A DNA stretch of 64,000 nucleotides from CAVQMB01 sp963713445 (GTDB lineage: Bacteria; Pseudomonadota; Gammaproteobacteria; Competibacterales; Competibacteraceae), in the NCBI GenBank assembly GCA_963713445.1, contig CAVQMB010000014.1, positions 19,275-83,274 of the forward strand, given 5' to 3'. The translations under genes and the position numbers were made by a program. Positions 63,737 through 64,000 of this stretch are shown piece after piece (position 1 is the stretch's first letter; every line of letters begins with the position of its first letter). Under the pieces are notes generated by a model. That model saw only the letters and a list, made by a program, of their open reading frames with translations. It made no database searches and was not told the origin of the DNA.

Positions 63737-64000
63737 CTACCGCAAACGGGCAAGCGCCAGGTAACGCTCAAACGACTCTTCGACGCCGAACGCCATCGCG
63801 CGCCCAACCAGCCGTTGTTGCTCATTCCGCCGCGACAACACCGTGAGGATCGCCTTGCCAAGCACACGATCATCACCCACGGGAACCAACTCACCGTATT
63901 CACCATTAGCCAATATTTCACGTGGACCGCTTGGACAATCCGTCAACACCACTGGAAACCGGAGGCCAACGCCTCGATCATGACCGTTGGCAGCCGGTGA
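63737..64000 (-). CDS. C-terminal part of a GT4 glycosyltransferase, runs off the window
   Basis: The last part reads VVLTDCPSGPREILANGEYGELVPVGDDRVLGKAILTVL to the stop at 63737, typical of the C-terminal domain of GT4 enzymes. Upstream to the edge, RLPTVMIEALASGF continues in another frame (indel near 63948) and supplies the E-x7-E region. The N-terminal domain lies outside the window. Confidence 0.75.
   Translation of the reverse strand, partial: SPAANGHDRGVGLRFPVVLTDCPSGPREILANGEYGELVPVGDDRVLGKAILTVLSRRNEQQRLVGRAMAFGVEESFERYLALARLR

Overview
The window looks like a chromosomal segment of a GC-rich, probably gammaproteobacterial methylotroph. The strongest clue is a compact set of archaeal-type C1-transfer genes (fae, mtdB, mch, the four fhc genes, mptG) together with genes for making methylofuran and tetrahydromethanopterin-type cofactors. 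No rRNA or tRNA gene was recognised.

Layout. 1-3.6 kb: a decayed type I-G cas3, a transposase scrap, a frameshifted BrnA-like antitoxin, a HIRAN-domain gene and a WYL regulator. 3.8-6.6 kb: a taurine/sulfonate ABC importer (tauABC order, no tauD). 6.8-17.3 kb: PolX, a broken dehydrogenase, a large FAD/Fe-S 2-hydroxyacid dehydrogenase, nicotinamidase, a two-component system coupled to two PepSY proteins and a b-type cytochrome, DUF4396 and a GST. 17.9-31.2 kb: the C1 block. A leftward operon (mfnB-fhcB-fhcD-fhcC-fhcA) diverges from a rightward one (mptG-mtdB-ATP-grasp-mch-ATP-grasp-CitG-like-fae), followed by a divergent HisA-like/ATP-grasp ligase pair. Together they oxidise formaldehyde to formate on the pterin and furan carriers and build those carriers. 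32.2-40.6 kb: an exopolysaccharide operon (wza, wzc tyrosine kinase, TPR protein, J-domain protein, FecR-like protein) facing a PHP-type tyrosine phosphatase. An O-antigen-ligase-like gene (42.2-43.6 kb) and glycosyltransferase/EpsG/YdcF genes (60.5-64 kb) belong to the same theme.

The most unusual part is 40.6-60.4 kb, which splits the polysaccharide genes. It holds 14 two-gene toxin-antitoxin modules (one of them broken) and a Fic gene, in mixed orientation, separated almost every time by clusters of short GTAG-headed hairpins (REP/BIME elements). A REP-associated tyrosine transposase (RAYT) sits in the middle. The same hairpins occur at 17.6-17.9 kb and 31.2-32.2 kb. Stem variants show paired changes that keep the hairpin; one TA module lies between 171-bp perfect direct repeats made of these elements; one hicA toxin has been cut by an element. 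It resembles a cassette array in which REP clusters stand where an integron would have attC sites, but no integrase is seen.

Many genes carry single-base frameshifts (cas3, mch, wza, wzc, O-antigen ligase, and almost everything after 60.5 kb). Decay is likely for cas3, but several of the others translate cleanly in alternate frames and may be uncorrected sequencing indels.
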